From contig NZ_SSOB01000028.1 in NCBI RefSeq assembly GCF_004801405.1, forward strand, positions 42,160 through 106,159: 64,000 nt of DNA. Reading direction: 5' to 3'. The notes under the pieces are model-generated. The model was not told the DNA's origin. It ran no database searches and was given only the letters and a program-made list of their open reading frames with translations. Below, piece after piece: positions 1-7,820 of the stretch. The DNA is from Cohnella fermenti. GTDB lineage: Bacteria > Bacillota > Bacilli > Paenibacillales > Paenibacillaceae. Within the stretch, counting starts at the first letter, position 1, and each line of letters begins with the position of its first letter. The position numbers were made by a program, and so were the translations under genes.

Positions 1-731
1 GCTTCCCCCAGCACAGCTTGGGAGATGATCATCGAGCCCATGATGGCGACAAGCGTCCAGGTGACGGAGTAATAGCCCCAACGGCGCGCCTGCTCGGGAT
101 TTCCGACGCGGGGCAGGAAGTAGGACATAAGCATAAAGGTCGGGAACCAGATCTGCAGCGCGGCCGCGCCTCTGAGCATGGGCGTCGGGCCTTGCTCGAA
201 CAAGGGCAGCAGCCGCCCCAGACTCATGTCCCCGGCGATGGGAAGCATAAGACCGAGGACGATAATGACGACAACGCAAGAGATAAGCGCTGCCAGCCTG
301 CCGACGATCTCCACTCCCTTCCCGACCGCGTAAGCGACCGCCACCGCCAGCGTTCCGATCAGGAAGATCATTGGGGTGTGTCCGAAGAAACTCTGTGTCA
401 GGAACTCGCCGAACTGACGGAATTGGTTCCCATTCAGCAGCAACAGCTCCAGCAGGAGCAACAGCGAAACGGCTTTGCCCCCCACGCGTCCGAGAATGCG
501 CTCGCTGTATCCGATTACGGTGCAGCCTGGGTATCTCTTGTACAGGTCGGTTACCAACCACACAACGATATAACCCGTCACCGAAGCAGGCAACGGCGTC
601 AGCCAACTGTCCCCTCTCGCCTGGCTGTACGTAATCGACGAGGCCGAGATAATTCCCGTGGCGAGCGTCGTCATAAACATCATGGAAGCAAGCTGAACGG
701 AGCTGATCTTCTGTTCATTCTCCGCGGCCAT
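1..731 (-). CDS. Spore germination permease, GerAB family (partial, 3' end outside window)
   Basis: Reading the minus strand from ATG at 731 gives an open frame of about 243 residues that runs off the left edge. The start is backed by AGGAGG about 10 nt upstream. The product is a chain of hydrophobic segments typical of the GerAB/APC-superfamily B subunit of nutrient germinant receptors, with the family-type stretch QIWFPTFMLMSYFLPRVG near residue 195; the other B subunit here has a matching stretch. It is the last visible gene of the operon beginning at 5178 and the second B subunit in it. B subunits sit in the spore inner membrane and bind the germinant. The C-terminal third is unseen, so intactness cannot be judged. 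Confidence 0.88.
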   Translation of the reverse strand, partial: MAAENEQKISSVQLASMMFMTTLATGIISASSITYSQARGDSWLTPLPASVTGYIVVWLVTDLYKRYPGCTVIGYSERILGRVGGKAVSLLLLLELLLLNGNQFRQFGEFLTQSFFGHTPMIFLIGTLAVAVAYAVGKGVEIVGRLAALISCVVVIIVLGLMLPIAGDMSLGRLLPLFEQGPTPMLRGAAALQIWFPTFMLMSYFLPRVGNPEQARRWGYYSVTWTLVAIMGSMIISQAVLGE

Positions 732-758
732 ATCGTGTAATCCCTCCTGGGCAGATGT

Positions 759-986
759 CTATCGGAACAGCAGTCGGTTCAGATGTTCGAACAGCTTGTT
801 GAGTACGAGGACCGGACCGGGAAATCTTCGGTCATAGACGACAATAAAAGAGATAACGAGGGAGATCGCATACATCGCCGAATAGGCGAGAGCCGTGTTC
901 CTCCCCTTGATGCCGCGCCAATCGTGCCAAAGGACGACGATTGCAACGATAAGCAGCAGCCAGTACAGCGTGATCTTGGATACCAA
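759..986 (-). CDS. Small two-TM protein, candidate germinant-receptor D subunit (copy 2)
   Basis: A 75-residue protein starting at TTG 986, with AAGGTGAG just upstream. It has two hydrophobic segments (about residues 6-19 and 33-50), a W-x-D/E-W pair after the first, and PGP after the second. The same arrangement is seen in the 68-residue product at 2160-2366, so the two look like diverged copies. Size, topology and position next to B-subunit genes match the small D subunits described for some Bacillus germinant receptors (GerKD/GerUD type), which modulate receptor function. It lies 15 nt after the first B gene and 27 nt before the second. The function is inferred from context; sequence identity to known D subunits could not be tested. 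Confidence 0.7.
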   Translation of the reverse strand: MVSKITLYWLLLIVAIVVLWHDWRGIKGRNTALAYSAMYAISLVISFIVVYDRRFPGPVLVLNKLFEHLNRLLFR

Positions 987-1001
987 TCTCTCACCTTCCC
1001 T

Positions 1002-2114
1002 TCAAGACGGACCCGCCGGAGTCGTCTCTCCGCTTCTATCGTTTACTCTGCGCAGCAAGGACAGAAGAAGCAGAACGGACGGCAGCGCGATCGCATTCGC
1101 CAGGTAGAACATGCACAATGCACCAGTCGAGTTCGGGATATATTGCGTATTCCGCAGACCCCATTGGCTAACGATTACCAGCAGCCACGCCAGCGGATAC
1201 ACGAGCGGACGATAATTCGGCAAGCCAAGCCACCTTGCTGTGCCGACTGCGGCGCCGAACAAGCAGACAACAATGCGAACGAAGAAGGCCAGCACCCAGC
1301 CCATCATGACGAGCGCGTCGATATGTTCGACAAACTCGCTCAACTGCACCTGGCGCACGATGGTCATAATCGGGTAATTAAAGCCCGAGGCGGCCGGGCC
1401 GAGAACGACCAACGCGAACAGATTCGTGCAAGCGAACCAAATCGTATTGACGACAACCATCCAGATCCCCCCGGCGAGCGCCTTCCGCTTGTCTCCGACA
1501 TAGGGCAAGTAGAACGAGGCGAACGTCATCATCGGGAACCAGAGCTGAAGCGCATATGCGCCGGACAAGACGCTCTCCCAGCCTGCGCTTCCGAGCGGAA
1601 GCGCGTAACGGATATGCGCGTTCCACAGCATAGGCAAGCACACAAGCAGCGACAGCGATATGAAGATGGGCAGGAACATCGTGCCCAAGCGTCCCAATAG
1701 CTCGGGCCCCTGCTTGACAGCATAGCCGCCGACCAAGAGAAGGCATGCCGATACGACCGTCCCCGGAGTGCGCATGAGGAAGCTGTTCGTCAGGAAGTCG
1801 CTGAACTGACGGAGCACGAATCCGGTCGAGCTTAGCATATAGAACAGATAGAGCAAGGACAACGCCCTGCCCGCAACAGGACCGGCCACCTTCTCCGCGA
1901 TGCCGACCAGATTGTCTTCCGGGAATTGGCGATTAAGCTTGACCGCCAGCCAGATCGCGACGAGGCCAACCGGCATCGCAAGGAACGGAGCCATCCAACT
2001 GCTCGCTCCTGCCATCCGGGCCAGCAGACCCGGAGCGGTCAGCAAGCCGGTTCCGTTCATCGTAATGAACAGCAGCACGTAGAGCTGGAAGGATGACATA
2101 TTGACTTTATGCAT
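1002..2114 (-). CDS. Spore germination permease, GerAB family
   Basis: A complete 370-residue B subunit, close to the usual ~365 residues, with about ten hydrophobic segments of the APC amino-acid transporter fold. ATG 2114 is preceded by GGAAGGGAAG at good spacing. It carries LQLWFPMMTFASFYLPYVG near residue 210, paralleled in the partial B subunit downstream. It would lie in the spore inner membrane and recognise germinant together with the A and C subunits encoded upstream in the same operon. The C-terminal tail after the last membrane segment is short and polar. The germinant cannot be predicted from sequence. Confidence 0.92.
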   Translation of the reverse strand: MHKVNMSSFQLYVLLFITMNGTGLLTAPGLLARMAGASSWMAPFLAMPVGLVAIWLAVKLNRQFPEDNLVGIAEKVAGPVAGRALSLLYLFYMLSSTGFVLRQFSDFLTNSFLMRTPGTVVSACLLLVGGYAVKQGPELLGRLGTMFLPIFISLSLLVCLPMLWNAHIRYALPLGSAGWESVLSGAYALQLWFPMMTFASFYLPYVGDKRKALAGGIWMVVVNTIWFACTNLFALVVLGPAASGFNYPIMTIVRQVQLSEFVEHIDALVMMGWVLAFFVRIVVCLFGAAVGTARWLGLPNYRPLVYPLAWLLVIVSQWGLRNTQYIPNSTGALCMFYLANAIALPSVLLLLSLLRRVNDRSGETTPAGPS

Positions 2115-2159
2115 ACTCGCTTCCCTTCCCGCTATTAGGCTCGAACCCTCGAACGATGG

Positions 2160-2366
2160 TCAGATGCCGGTTCCTGTCATCGTCAATATCCACTGCAACG
2201 GACCGGGCAGACGATGGAACGTTACTACCGCCAGAGACAGAAGCCAAGTTGTCACCAGCAGGATCAGAAGCGCGATTCTCGACTTCCGCTCGCTCGCGCC
2301 GGGCCATTCCCACCACAGGATCGCGGTTGGAGCAAGTGTGAGCCACGCGAACTGCGACCACATCAT
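2160..2366 (-). CDS. Small two-TM protein, candidate germinant-receptor D subunit (copy 1)
   Basis: A 68-residue protein from ATG 2366 with GGGGAGG 5 nt upstream. Its start overlaps the gerC stop in an ATGA arrangement, implying translational coupling with the C subunit. Two hydrophobic segments (about residues 5-18 and 31-47) are separated by a charged loop containing WWEWPG, and a PGP follows the second. The layout parallels the 75-residue protein at 759-986. Small two-TM D subunits are known from some Bacillus germinant receptors; assignment here rests on size, topology and operon position. Confidence 0.7.
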   Translation of the reverse strand: MMWSQFAWLTLAPTAILWWEWPGASERKSRIALLILLVTTWLLSLAVVTFHRLPGPLQWILTMTGTGI

Positions 2367-3598
2367 TTGTCCTCCCCCAATGTATTGCTGCGTCCGGTCA
2401 ACCCAATCTTAATAATCTGAATCTCGGCATCGATGTCTACCTCGAGAACCGGGAAGATAGTATCCCAGTTGTCCTTCTCCTTCTTCCACTCCTTCGGATA
2501 GTGACGGCGGAACTGATCCGCGAACCCCATGACGTCTGAATTCATCGTCTGAGCGCTGACAACTGCGGAACGGACACGTTCCTTCACGACTTCCGCGAGC
2601 TGCTTCTCAATTCGCGCAAGCTCCGCCGGCTTCGTCACATCGATATGCGAACCGTTCTCCTCCAGATTACCCGTTCCTATGAGCGAGACGAGCATCTTCC
2701 AATGACCATCCTTCACGATCGGCTTCAGCTTCACCTTCTGCTTCAGCACGGTCATTGACAACAAACCTTGTCCGTCCGGCGATTCCGCCGTCAACGTCGC
2801 CGAGCGAATCCTGTCGTGCAGCCACATGAGACCTCTTGTCTCCTGCAGATCAAACTTGCCGTTCATTCGAAGCTTCTTGATCGAGACGGCACCAATAATT
2901 CGCGGACTCTCCCGGGATTCCGACTTGCGAAGCTGGATATACGGCACCAAACCGGTATGCGCGGTCTCCGACAACTGAACGTAAAGCCCCAGCAGTGTCA
3001 CGTTGAACCCCGTTCTCATATTGGACATCTCCCTAAGCACCTCCGCCGCGTTTCTCTCCACAATCGGTCTCCACGCAATAAGCGAGGCCGCATCCCCCGC
3101 TACGACGAACATATGACTCCGCTCTCGTGGCTGCGGATGGCGGGTCAAGTAGTCCAACGACTCCTCGATTCCCCGCTTCGCCATCTCTTCGCCGAACAGG
3201 AAGACATCCGTCTGCCCCCAGAAGAACCGTCTGGACAATTGCTCCTGAAGCCGGGAAGCAGCGTCGTCCAGATTGGAGCCAACCGCGCTCATCACCAGAT
3301 TCGGCTGCAACCCGCTCGACGGCGGAGCTCCCCCCAGATCCGCACTGCCCTCTCCTCCGGGGATGAAGATCTGCGTTGACAGTTTAACTCTTCCATCATC
3401 CGCGACGTCAATAGCGGCAGCCGTCACAATCGCCAGATCATTGACTTCCGTGCGATCCCAGCAACCGGATAAGAGCAGTGCGGGCGACAGAAGCAGTGCG
3501 GCGACCGTTCTCCCGAGCGCCGGCCCGAGGCGCCGGAAGTGCGGAGACAGCCCGCCACGGGAATCCGATTCCGCTGTCTTCGGAAGGCATCTGCTCAT
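2363..3598 (-). CDS. Germinant receptor lipoprotein, Ger(x)C family
   Basis: A 411-residue C subunit. I start it at ATG 3598, which overlaps the gerA stop as ATGA and follows GAGGGG; a longer frame to 3715 only overlaps gerA. The N-terminus is a lipoprotein signal with lipobox LLSGC followed by WDRTEVNDLAIV, the classic start of mature Ger(x)C proteins. The rest has the alternating alpha/beta composition of that family, with a conserved-looking C-terminal RRHYPKEW. The lipoprotein should be anchored on the outer face of the spore inner membrane and complex with the A and B subunits. Confidence 0.93.
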   Translation of the reverse strand: MSRCLPKTAESDSRGGLSPHFRRLGPALGRTVAALLLSPALLLSGCWDRTEVNDLAIVTAAAIDVADDGRVKLSTQIFIPGGEGSADLGGAPPSSGLQPNLVMSAVGSNLDDAASRLQEQLSRRFFWGQTDVFLFGEEMAKRGIEESLDYLTRHPQPRERSHMFVVAGDAASLIAWRPIVERNAAEVLREMSNMRTGFNVTLLGLYVQLSETAHTGLVPYIQLRKSESRESPRIIGAVSIKKLRMNGKFDLQETRGLMWLHDRIRSATLTAESPDGQGLLSMTVLKQKVKLKPIVKDGHWKMLVSLIGTGNLEENGSHIDVTKPAELARIEKQLAEVVKERVRSAVVSAQTMNSDVMGFADQFRRHYPKEWKKEKDNWDTIFPVLEVDIDAEIQIIKIGLTGRSNTLGEDK

Positions 3599-5178
3599 TC
3601 TCGCCCCTCGGGCGGCCGCAGGAATCGGAACCGGCGACGATTCCAGTACGGGCCGGTGAAGTGCGGGCGATCGCTCATCCAATAACGGGGTGCGCGAATG
3701 AGCGTGTCCTTCCACTCGGAAGCTTGCAGGGGGGCGATCGGCGACATGTACGGTACGCCGAATGAGCGCAGCGCCAGCAAGTGGACAAGAACAAACAGTC
3801 CGGCCAACACAATGCCGTACAAGCCGAGCACACCGGCACAGAGCATGATCGGGAAGCGAATCAGCCGGATCGCAATGCCTAGAGAGTAATTGGGGATGAG
3901 AAAGGAGGACACCCCAGTGATGGCAACGACCATGACCATTGGAGAAGAGACGATGCCTGCCGCGATTGCCGCTTGGCCGATCACGAGAGCTCCGACGATC
4001 GAGACGGCAGCGCCGACCTGCTTCGGAAGACGAATCCCGGCCTCACGAAGCGCTTCGAATGTAATCTCCATCAGCAAGGCTTCGACAAGAGCAGGGAACG
4101 GAATCTGCTCTCTCGACTTCGAAATGGTAAGCAACAAGGAAGTCGGAATCATCTCCTGATGGTAGCTTAGCACCGCAACGTAGATAGAAGGCATAAACAA
4201 AGTAATCAGGCTGAACAGCATTCTCAGCCAACGTATTGCTGTCGCCACGAGCGGCCGCTGATAATAATCCTCCGGCGATTGCATCATGCTGAAGAAGGTC
4301 GCCGGAGCGATCAGCGCGTTGGGCGAGCCGTCCGTCAAGAGAGCGACTCTGCCGTCGAGCAGATTGGCGCAGACGACATCGGGCCTCTCGGTGGATTGCA
4401 ATTGCGGGAATGGCGATCGCGGATTGTCCTCGATCATCTCCTCAAGAAAGGCGCTATCCATAAAGCCGTCCACTTCAAATCGGTTCAGCCTTATCTCGAA
4501 TTCCCGTACAAGCTCAGGCTCCGCAATTCCTTCGATGTAAGCAAGCACGCAAGCGGTCTTGGTATACCGCCCAAGGGTAATCTCCTTCAGCTTGAGAGCC
4601 GGAGTGCGCAATCGCCGACGAAGCAGCGAGGTATTCACCCGGAGCGTCTCAACGAAGCCTTCCCGCGGGCCGCGAACAACCGTCTCCGCCTCCGGCTCTT
4701 CGATCGAGCGCATGCTCCACTTGGACACATGCATCGCCGCTCCTCGAGGCTCGCGATCTGCGAGGAGAACCGCGTTGCCCTTGGAGACGGCATCCGCCAA
4801 CTCGTCAAAGGTGTCCACGAAGGAGATTCCGCTGATCGTGATCGCCGCGACCATGTCCGCCAAGCCGCCGGCGAACTGTTGAGGTTCACTCTCCTTAAGA
4901 GGGGCAATCACACTCCGCTCGATCTCCGAAGAGTCGCACAAGCCTTCGATGAAGACAATTGTCGCTTCTCCCCAGCCTTTCAGATCCAGCGGCTGGCGAA
5001 TGAAGTCGATCGACTCGCCGTATAGCTCGCCAAGCGCAGCCAGATTGCCCTCCAAGGTTGCCGCGAGCGGCGAGGAGAGCAGCTCTCTCTGTCGATTAAG
5101 CGTCGCCGAGAGGCGCGGATCGACCTTTGCATTCCACTTCCCCGGCTTCTCGGCGACCGATTGCCTCGGATCCTTCAT
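3595..5178 (-). CDS. Spore germination protein, GerA family A subunit
   Basis: A 527-residue A subunit, near the usual ~480-540. The open frame reaches an upstream TTG at 5229, but ATG 5178 has AAGGAGACGAGG about 9 nt before it, so I use 5178. The N-terminal soluble half is followed by a membrane half with several hydrophobic segments, including family-typical PSIYVAVLSYHQEMIPTSL and, near the end, FGVPYMSPIAP. It is the first gene of the A-C-D-B-D-B operon. A CATCCTA at 5212-5218 (complement) could be a sigma-G -10 element, which would put the transcript start after the TTG and favour the ATG; this promoter reading is weak. Confidence 0.94.
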   Translation of the reverse strand: MKDPRQSVAEKPGKWNAKVDPRLSATLNRQRELLSSPLAATLEGNLAALGELYGESIDFIRQPLDLKGWGEATIVFIEGLCDSSEIERSVIAPLKESEPQQFAGGLADMVAAITISGISFVDTFDELADAVSKGNAVLLADREPRGAAMHVSKWSMRSIEEPEAETVVRGPREGFVETLRVNTSLLRRRLRTPALKLKEITLGRYTKTACVLAYIEGIAEPELVREFEIRLNRFEVDGFMDSAFLEEMIEDNPRSPFPQLQSTERPDVVCANLLDGRVALLTDGSPNALIAPATFFSMMQSPEDYYQRPLVATAIRWLRMLFSLITLFMPSIYVAVLSYHQEMIPTSLLLTISKSREQIPFPALVEALLMEITFEALREAGIRLPKQVGAAVSIVGALVIGQAAIAAGIVSSPMVMVVAITGVSSFLIPNYSLGIAIRLIRFPIMLCAGVLGLYGIVLAGLFVLVHLLALRSFGVPYMSPIAPLQASEWKDTLIRAPRYWMSDRPHFTGPYWNRRRFRFLRPPEGRE

Positions 5179-5257
5179 CTTCAATCCTCGTCTCCTTGGA
5201 TTTGATTCTGTTAGGATGTTCCAATCCAAGGGGGTTTAATCTCCCTCTTGCCTGCAC

Positions 5258-5315
5258 AACAAAATAAAGAATAAAGAAGCTCCCTCCGGGCAATCGGATC
5301 GCCAGGAAGGAGCTT
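5258..5315 (-). terminator. Rho-independent terminator after the siderophore permease pair
   Basis: On the minus strand a stem of about 10 bp (AAGCTCCTTCC pairing with the facing GGAGGGAGCTT) is followed by a T-rich tract containing TTCTTTATTCTTTATTTTG. It lies just after the stop of the permease gene at 5336 and before the ger operon, separating the two transcripts. Confidence 0.85.
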
Positions 5316-5335
5316 ATTGCGGAATGTCCGGAGGC

Positions 5336-6370
5336 TTACCCTTTCTTCATTCTCGTCATCAGATACAGGAAGTACGGCGCTCCGATGATCGCCACCACAA
5401 TTCCGGCCGGCATCGAGGAAGGCTGGATTGCCACCCGCCCGATCGTATCGGCCGCAAGCAGCAGCAGTCCGCCGGTCAGCGCCGAAGCCGGAATCAGAAC
5501 CTGGTGCTTCGAGCCGACAAGCCGGCGGGCCAGGTGCGGTCCGATCAGGCCGACGAAGCTGATGCCGCCGCCCACGGCGACGCAGACGCCGGCCAAGGCG
5601 ACCGCCGCCAGGACGAGCAGCCCCCGGTCGCGGTTCGTGCGTGCTCCGAGTCCCGTCGCAAGCTGTTCTCCGAGGCTCAGCACGTTGAGCGTCCTCGCCT
5701 TGAGCAGAACGTAAGGCACGAGCACGCACAGCCACGGAACGACGGCAATGACGTACTTCCAATTCGCTCCGACGATGCTGCCGGCAAGCCAGGTCTGAAC
5801 GAATTGATATTGCTCGGGGCTCAGCTTGATCGTCAGCACGATCATCGCCGAGGAGATGCCGCTGCCGATGGCGATCCCGACCAGCACGAGCCGGGAAGGC
5901 ACGACGCCCTCGCCTCTCTTGTAGGCCATCGCCAGCAGCAGACCGGCGGTCGCGAACGCTCCGATCAGCGCGAGAACCGGCAACAGGAAGATCGGCGCCG
6001 CCGTGTTCGATTGGTAGAACGACACGAACAGCACGACCATCAGTCCGGCTCCCGCGTTGATTCCGAGAATGCCCGGGTCCGAGAGCGGATTGCGCGTAAT
6101 CCCTTGCAGAATACAACCGGACAGGGCCAGCCCAGCTCCAACCATAATCGAGATCAGAATACGAGGAAGGCGGAATTCGAATAGAATCAGATTCTGCTGG
6201 GCGGTTCCGTGCCCGAAGACGCTCTTGATGACGTCCAACGGCGAGAGATGGATGACGCCGGAATTCATGCTGATAATGAAGACAACAACGATCAGCACGG
6301 CCAGAATCCCGACGATGAGCCAGGACTTCGCGTCTCGCTTGTTGCGTGAACGGATGGCGGTCGAAGTCAT
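5336..6370 (-). CDS. Iron-siderophore ABC transporter permease, FecCD family (second of pair)
   Basis: A 344-residue integral membrane protein with nine to ten hydrophobic segments. FecCD hallmarks are RLPRILISIMVGAGLALSG, then GITRNPLSDPGILGINAGAG, and later GISFVGLIGPHLARRLVG, the cytoplasmic region that couples to the ATPase. The start codon shares one base with the stop of the upstream permease gene (TGATG), so the two are co-translated and should form a heterodimer like B. subtilis YfiZ/YfhA or FeuB/FeuC. No ATPase or substrate-binding lipoprotein gene lies beside the pair in this window. Confidence 0.93.
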   Translation of the reverse strand: MTSTAIRSRNKRDAKSWLIVGILAVLIVVVFIISMNSGVIHLSPLDVIKSVFGHGTAQQNLILFEFRLPRILISIMVGAGLALSGCILQGITRNPLSDPGILGINAGAGLMVVLFVSFYQSNTAAPIFLLPVLALIGAFATAGLLLAMAYKRGEGVVPSRLVLVGIAIGSGISSAMIVLTIKLSPEQYQFVQTWLAGSIVGANWKYVIAVVPWLCVLVPYVLLKARTLNVLSLGEQLATGLGARTNRDRGLLVLAAVALAGVCVAVGGGISFVGLIGPHLARRLVGSKHQVLIPASALTGGLLLLAADTIGRVAIQPSSMPAGIVVAIIGAPYFLYLMTRMKKG

Positions 6371-7422
6371 CAGATCACCTCTTTCTTGGCGCGACGAATG
6401 AGGAAGACGAAGAAGGGAACGCCAATAATGGAGATGATGGCGGCCGCCGGCGTCTCATAGGGGCGATGAACCATTCTCGCTCCGATATCCGCAACGACGA
6501 GCAGCAGGCTGCCGAGCACGGCCGAGCACGGAATAATCCAGCGATAATGAACCCCGACGAGATAACGGGAGATGTGCGGCACGATCAACCCGATGAAGCT
6601 GATCGAACCGACCGCCGCTACCGAGCTGCCGGCAAGCATCAGAACGAGCACCATGCCGATTATCTTGATCAGGCCTGTCCGAATGCCGAGGCCCGCAGCC
6701 ACATCGTCCCCGAGGCTCAGCATCGTAATCTGGCGGGAGATGACCAATGCGCCGACGATACCGATTGCGATCCAAGGCCACATGTAGGCGAGCTGGCCCC
6801 ACTTCGCTCCGGCGACGCCGCCCGCATACCAGAACGCCAGCTCCTGGCCGATCCGGTATCGCAGGGCGATCCCTTCGCTGATCGCGTTCAGCAGCGCGAC
6901 AACCGCTGCGCCCGCGAGCGCCAGCCGGGCAGGCGACATGCCTCCGCGAGTCGCCGAACCGATGCCGAACACGAGAATCGCGCCCCCGGCCGCTCCGAGG
7001 AAGGACATGAATACCAGTTGGTTAAACGACATGCCCGGGAAGAAAGCGAAGCAGAGTGCCAGCGCGAAGCCCGCCCCCGCATTAATGCCGAGCAAGCCCG
7101 GGTCCGCGAGCGGATTGCGGGTCATCCCTTGCATGATCGCCCCGGATGTCGCGAATGCCGCACCGACAAGTCCTCCCATAACAACGCGCGGCAGGCGCAG
7201 CTCGCGGATGATCTGATGCTGCGTCAGATCCGGATTAAAGCGGAAGACAGCTTCCCATACGGTCAGGAACTTGATGTTGGCGGCGCCCAATGAGACCGAT
7301 ACGATAAAGGCAAGAACAAGCGCGATCAGGCCGCCGAAGATAATAATTCCCGCCACCTTCGGGCGGGAACGCAGTTGTGTGACCGGCTGAGCGGTCGAAT
7401 TCGCGGATTCACCCATTGACAT
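6370..7422 (-). CDS. Iron-siderophore ABC transporter permease, FecCD family (first of pair)
   Basis: A 350-residue permease with the same hallmarks as its partner: LRLPRVVMGGLVGAAFATSG, GMTRNPLADPGLLGINAGAG and ISFIGLIVPHISRYLVG. The open frame extends to TTG 7482 through two copies of a 15-bp Gln/Asn-rich repeat, but ATG 7422 has GAGAAGAAGG just upstream, so I start there. About 120 nt further upstream is a near-perfect Fur box (7540-7554), so iron repression is expected. A shared ATPase such as the FhuC/YusV type encoded elsewhere would be needed. Confidence 0.92.
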   Translation of the reverse strand: MSMGESANSTAQPVTQLRSRPKVAGIIIFGGLIALVLAFIVSVSLGAANIKFLTVWEAVFRFNPDLTQHQIIRELRLPRVVMGGLVGAAFATSGAIMQGMTRNPLADPGLLGINAGAGFALALCFAFFPGMSFNQLVFMSFLGAAGGAILVFGIGSATRGGMSPARLALAGAAVVALLNAISEGIALRYRIGQELAFWYAGGVAGAKWGQLAYMWPWIAIGIVGALVISRQITMLSLGDDVAAGLGIRTGLIKIIGMVLVLMLAGSSVAAVGSISFIGLIVPHISRYLVGVHYRWIIPCSAVLGSLLLVVADIGARMVHRPYETPAAAIISIIGVPFFVFLIRRAKKEVI

Positions 7423-7820
7423 ATGTACCTTCTTCTCTGTTCCAGTCTGCGACTGTTGATTCTGCAACTGTTGATTCTGCAACTGTTAGCCTGTTGCCAC
7501 TCCACTTGCTGCCAATACGCTCTCTGTCATTCCATTAATTGAGAATGATTATCATATAACACGAAAGTAGGATACCGTATCCGCGTTCCTGCTGTCAAAC
7601 GAAATTTCGACCGTGTCCCAGCAATTGGTGCCGCTCGCCGGGTCCAGCCGCTCTCCCGGCACCTCTCCCTGCATCTCGGCAGCTCCACAGCGCCTCCACG
7701 GGACGCCTGCGGCATCACAAGCCGCGGCCGGCAGCGAAGAAGGCCGAAGCGGGCTCGTTCGCCCGTTCAGCCTTCTCGCGCTCCAGATCGCGTCCAGTTG
7801 GCCTCTCCGTCACCCTTCGC
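7423..7820. other. Intergenic region between the ABC exporter and siderophore permeases
   Basis: No convincing gene is seen in these ~400 bases. They hold the Fur box and promoter, and a hairpin at about 7735-7777 (AGAAGGC and AGCGGGC arms facing GCCCGTT and GCCTTCT) just after the exporter stop. The hairpin may end exporter transcription but lacks a good T-run. Confidence 0.6.
7540..7554 (-). promoter_or_regulatory. Fur box and promoter for the siderophore permease operon
   Basis: TGAGAATGATTATCA matches the 7-1-7 Fur consensus TGATAATNATTATCA with one mismatch. A candidate sigma-A promoter on the minus strand, TTGACA (7593-7598) with 18 nt to TATCCT (7569-7574), lies just upstream, so bound Fur would sit over the early transcribed region. 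A second TATGATAAT overlaps the box itself. Confidence 0.85.
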
